Assembly: GCA_004431415.1 (NCBI GenBank)
Contig: QPMI01000038.1
Span: 124,001-188,000 of the forward strand
Length of the DNA: 64,000 bases
Source: Cyanophora paradoxa
Taxonomy: Eukaryota; Glaucocystophyceae; Cyanophorales; Cyanophoraceae
Direction of reading: 5' to 3'
Position 1 is the stretch's first letter. The number at the start of each line of letters is the position of its first letter. The notes beneath the pieces are model-generated. The model was not told the origin of the DNA and did no database searches. It was given only the letters and a program-made list of their open reading frames with translations. Below are positions 63,301 through 64,000 of the stretch, piece by piece. The translations under genes and the position numbers were made by a program.

Positions 63301-64000
63301 ACGGAGAAGCTGAAGAGGCGCGCACGGAACTCGGTGTCGGGAGCGTAGGGGGCCCCGTCGGGGGAGCCGAGGCAGGGGAGCGAGGGGGCGTTGCGGCACG
63401 GGTACACGACCTCGTAGAAGCGCGCGACGCGCGATGCGCCGCACGTGAAGGCGAACGAAGGGACTTCCGCGCCGGGAAGAACCTGTGGCGGGGCGTGAGC
63501 GGCGGCGCCAGCTCAGATCTGGAGAGAAGAGCGCGCGCGCGCCTTGACGGGCTCGCTGTAGGCGATGAAGACCTGGAGGACGCCGCCGGCGCCGAGCGCG
63601 CCGAACTGCACCTGCAGGCCGATGTTGTCCAGGTAGGTCGTCGTAGGCTTGACGGGCGACGCCGGGTCGATGCGCGCACGGAACCCGACGACTGCGCCGG
63701 CCCGGCCCGGCCCGAGCTCAGCAAGAGCGGGGGCGGCGCCGAGGGGCCGACGAGCTCGAGGGGGCGCACTGGTCGGGAGGGAGCGGATGACGGTGCTGTA
63801 CTCCATCGGCCGCCACGCATCGTTCATCGAGACGACGGCGGTTGAGGCCGGCGCGCTGTCGGCGTCGGCGACGATGGTGCCGACCAGCGGGCTCCCCGAC
63901 TCAAAGTTCCCATTGTCGCACGTGTCCCCGCGGGCCACCGTGTAGTGGAAGAGCAGCCCGGACGTCTGCAGCGCCGGGGAGACGTAGGACGCCGCGACGG
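57355..64000 (-). CDS. Pentameric ligand-gated ion channel with Ig-like repeat array, 5' end outside window
   Basis: Read on the minus strand, the C-terminal half has the pLGIC order. FPVPVSVVLQ (~59780) and VYETNEADQIFTLDA with QVTQWYDP (~59630-59695) come first, then SERYLIRVNWDG (~59260) and REFPFDTQLMMV (~59130-59175). M1 lies in IIFPLAMLMLSSYFSFYLA (~58620-58680) and M2-M3 in AIVGTLIYSFVV then LPPVAYLCRLTAFIAFVYAF (~58400-58500). A ~230-residue cytoplasmic loop (57570-58290) and M4 (VLYILIYFAILFTIL, ~57400-57450) end the protein at a TAA complement at 57355-57357. Upstream, 60000-64000 encodes repeated extracellular modules with YSEPV, REPVKL, GRPGSSPAVFSF and 'VVAVLDG' phrases, probably Ig-like. 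The Cys-loop cysteines are absent. Exon borders are approximate, and whether the repeat array belongs to the same gene is inferred. Confidence 0.65.

Overview
The window looks like a GC-rich, intron-rich nuclear contig from a microbial eukaryote, probably an alga. The signs are GT-AG introns, proline/serine-rich extracellular proteins, a Ty3/gypsy retrotransposon and GC minisatellites. It is interrupted by AT-rich virus-like DNA. Taxonomy cannot be fixed from this sequence alone.

Layout. (i) 1-11394 is the 3' part of a Ty3/gypsy LTR element (unrecognised 5' ORF, gag/protease, RT, RNase H, DD35E integrase, long 3' tail, 283-bp 3' LTR). It is frameshifted many times and inserted into a gene of an older Polinton/Maverick-like fragment. 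(ii) 11395-13940 is that fragment. Its retroviral-type integrase gene is split by an 843-bp retroposon-like insert with 19-bp target duplications, and an 803-bp hAT-like MITE follows. (iii) 14870-16315 is an AT-rich island related to the large element below. (iv) 16316-19098 holds a retroelement-like protein fragment, a 27-bp GC minisatellite and one half of a disrupted host ORF.

(v) 19105-43041 is the centrepiece: a 23.9-kb AT-rich element bounded by a 6-bp target duplication (GACCCT). It consists of two nearly identical inverted arms (19105-30563 and 31754-43041) around a 1190-bp unique core. Each arm ends outside in a 28-bp inverted-repeat hairpin beginning ACACATAAAG; the inner arm ends carry the same 10 bp. 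Each arm encodes a TVpol-like polymerase/SF3 helicase fusion, a helicase-less paralogue of it, a RING protein, two GIY-YIG/T5orf172-like proteins, a DUF5710-like protein, two related small basic proteins, a possible winged-helix protein and two orphans. The unique core carries one zinc-ribbon/PD-(D/E)XK nuclease gene. I see no capsid, packaging ATPase, protease or integrase, so the element resembles a capsid-less, transpoviron-like replicon. Many genes share an [AC]TTTAA[AG]GA-like motif about 40 nt before the ATG. Large intergenic gaps hold inverted 'word' arrays (GGGCAC, AGGCAC, TGACAC) around one conserved core. Removing the element and one target copy leaves a host reading frame continuous across the junction. 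Right-arm frameshifts are nearly all one-base homopolymer losses and look like sequence errors.

(vi) 44229-46139 is a direct duplicate of 12834-14747 (3' part of the integrase plus MITE). (vii) 46683-53552 is a many-exon secreted subtilisin-like protease with a Pro/Ser-rich stalk and a C-terminal hydrophobic anchor. (viii) 54946-56711 is a secreted protein of two tandem modules. (ix) 57355-64000 (minus) is a pentameric ligand-gated ion channel with a long N-terminal array of Ig-like repeats, running off the window.

Working model: the large element replicates with its own polymerase-helicase and hairpin-type ends. It has no visible integrase and may have been inserted in trans by a Polinton-type enzyme like the one duplicated on both sides.
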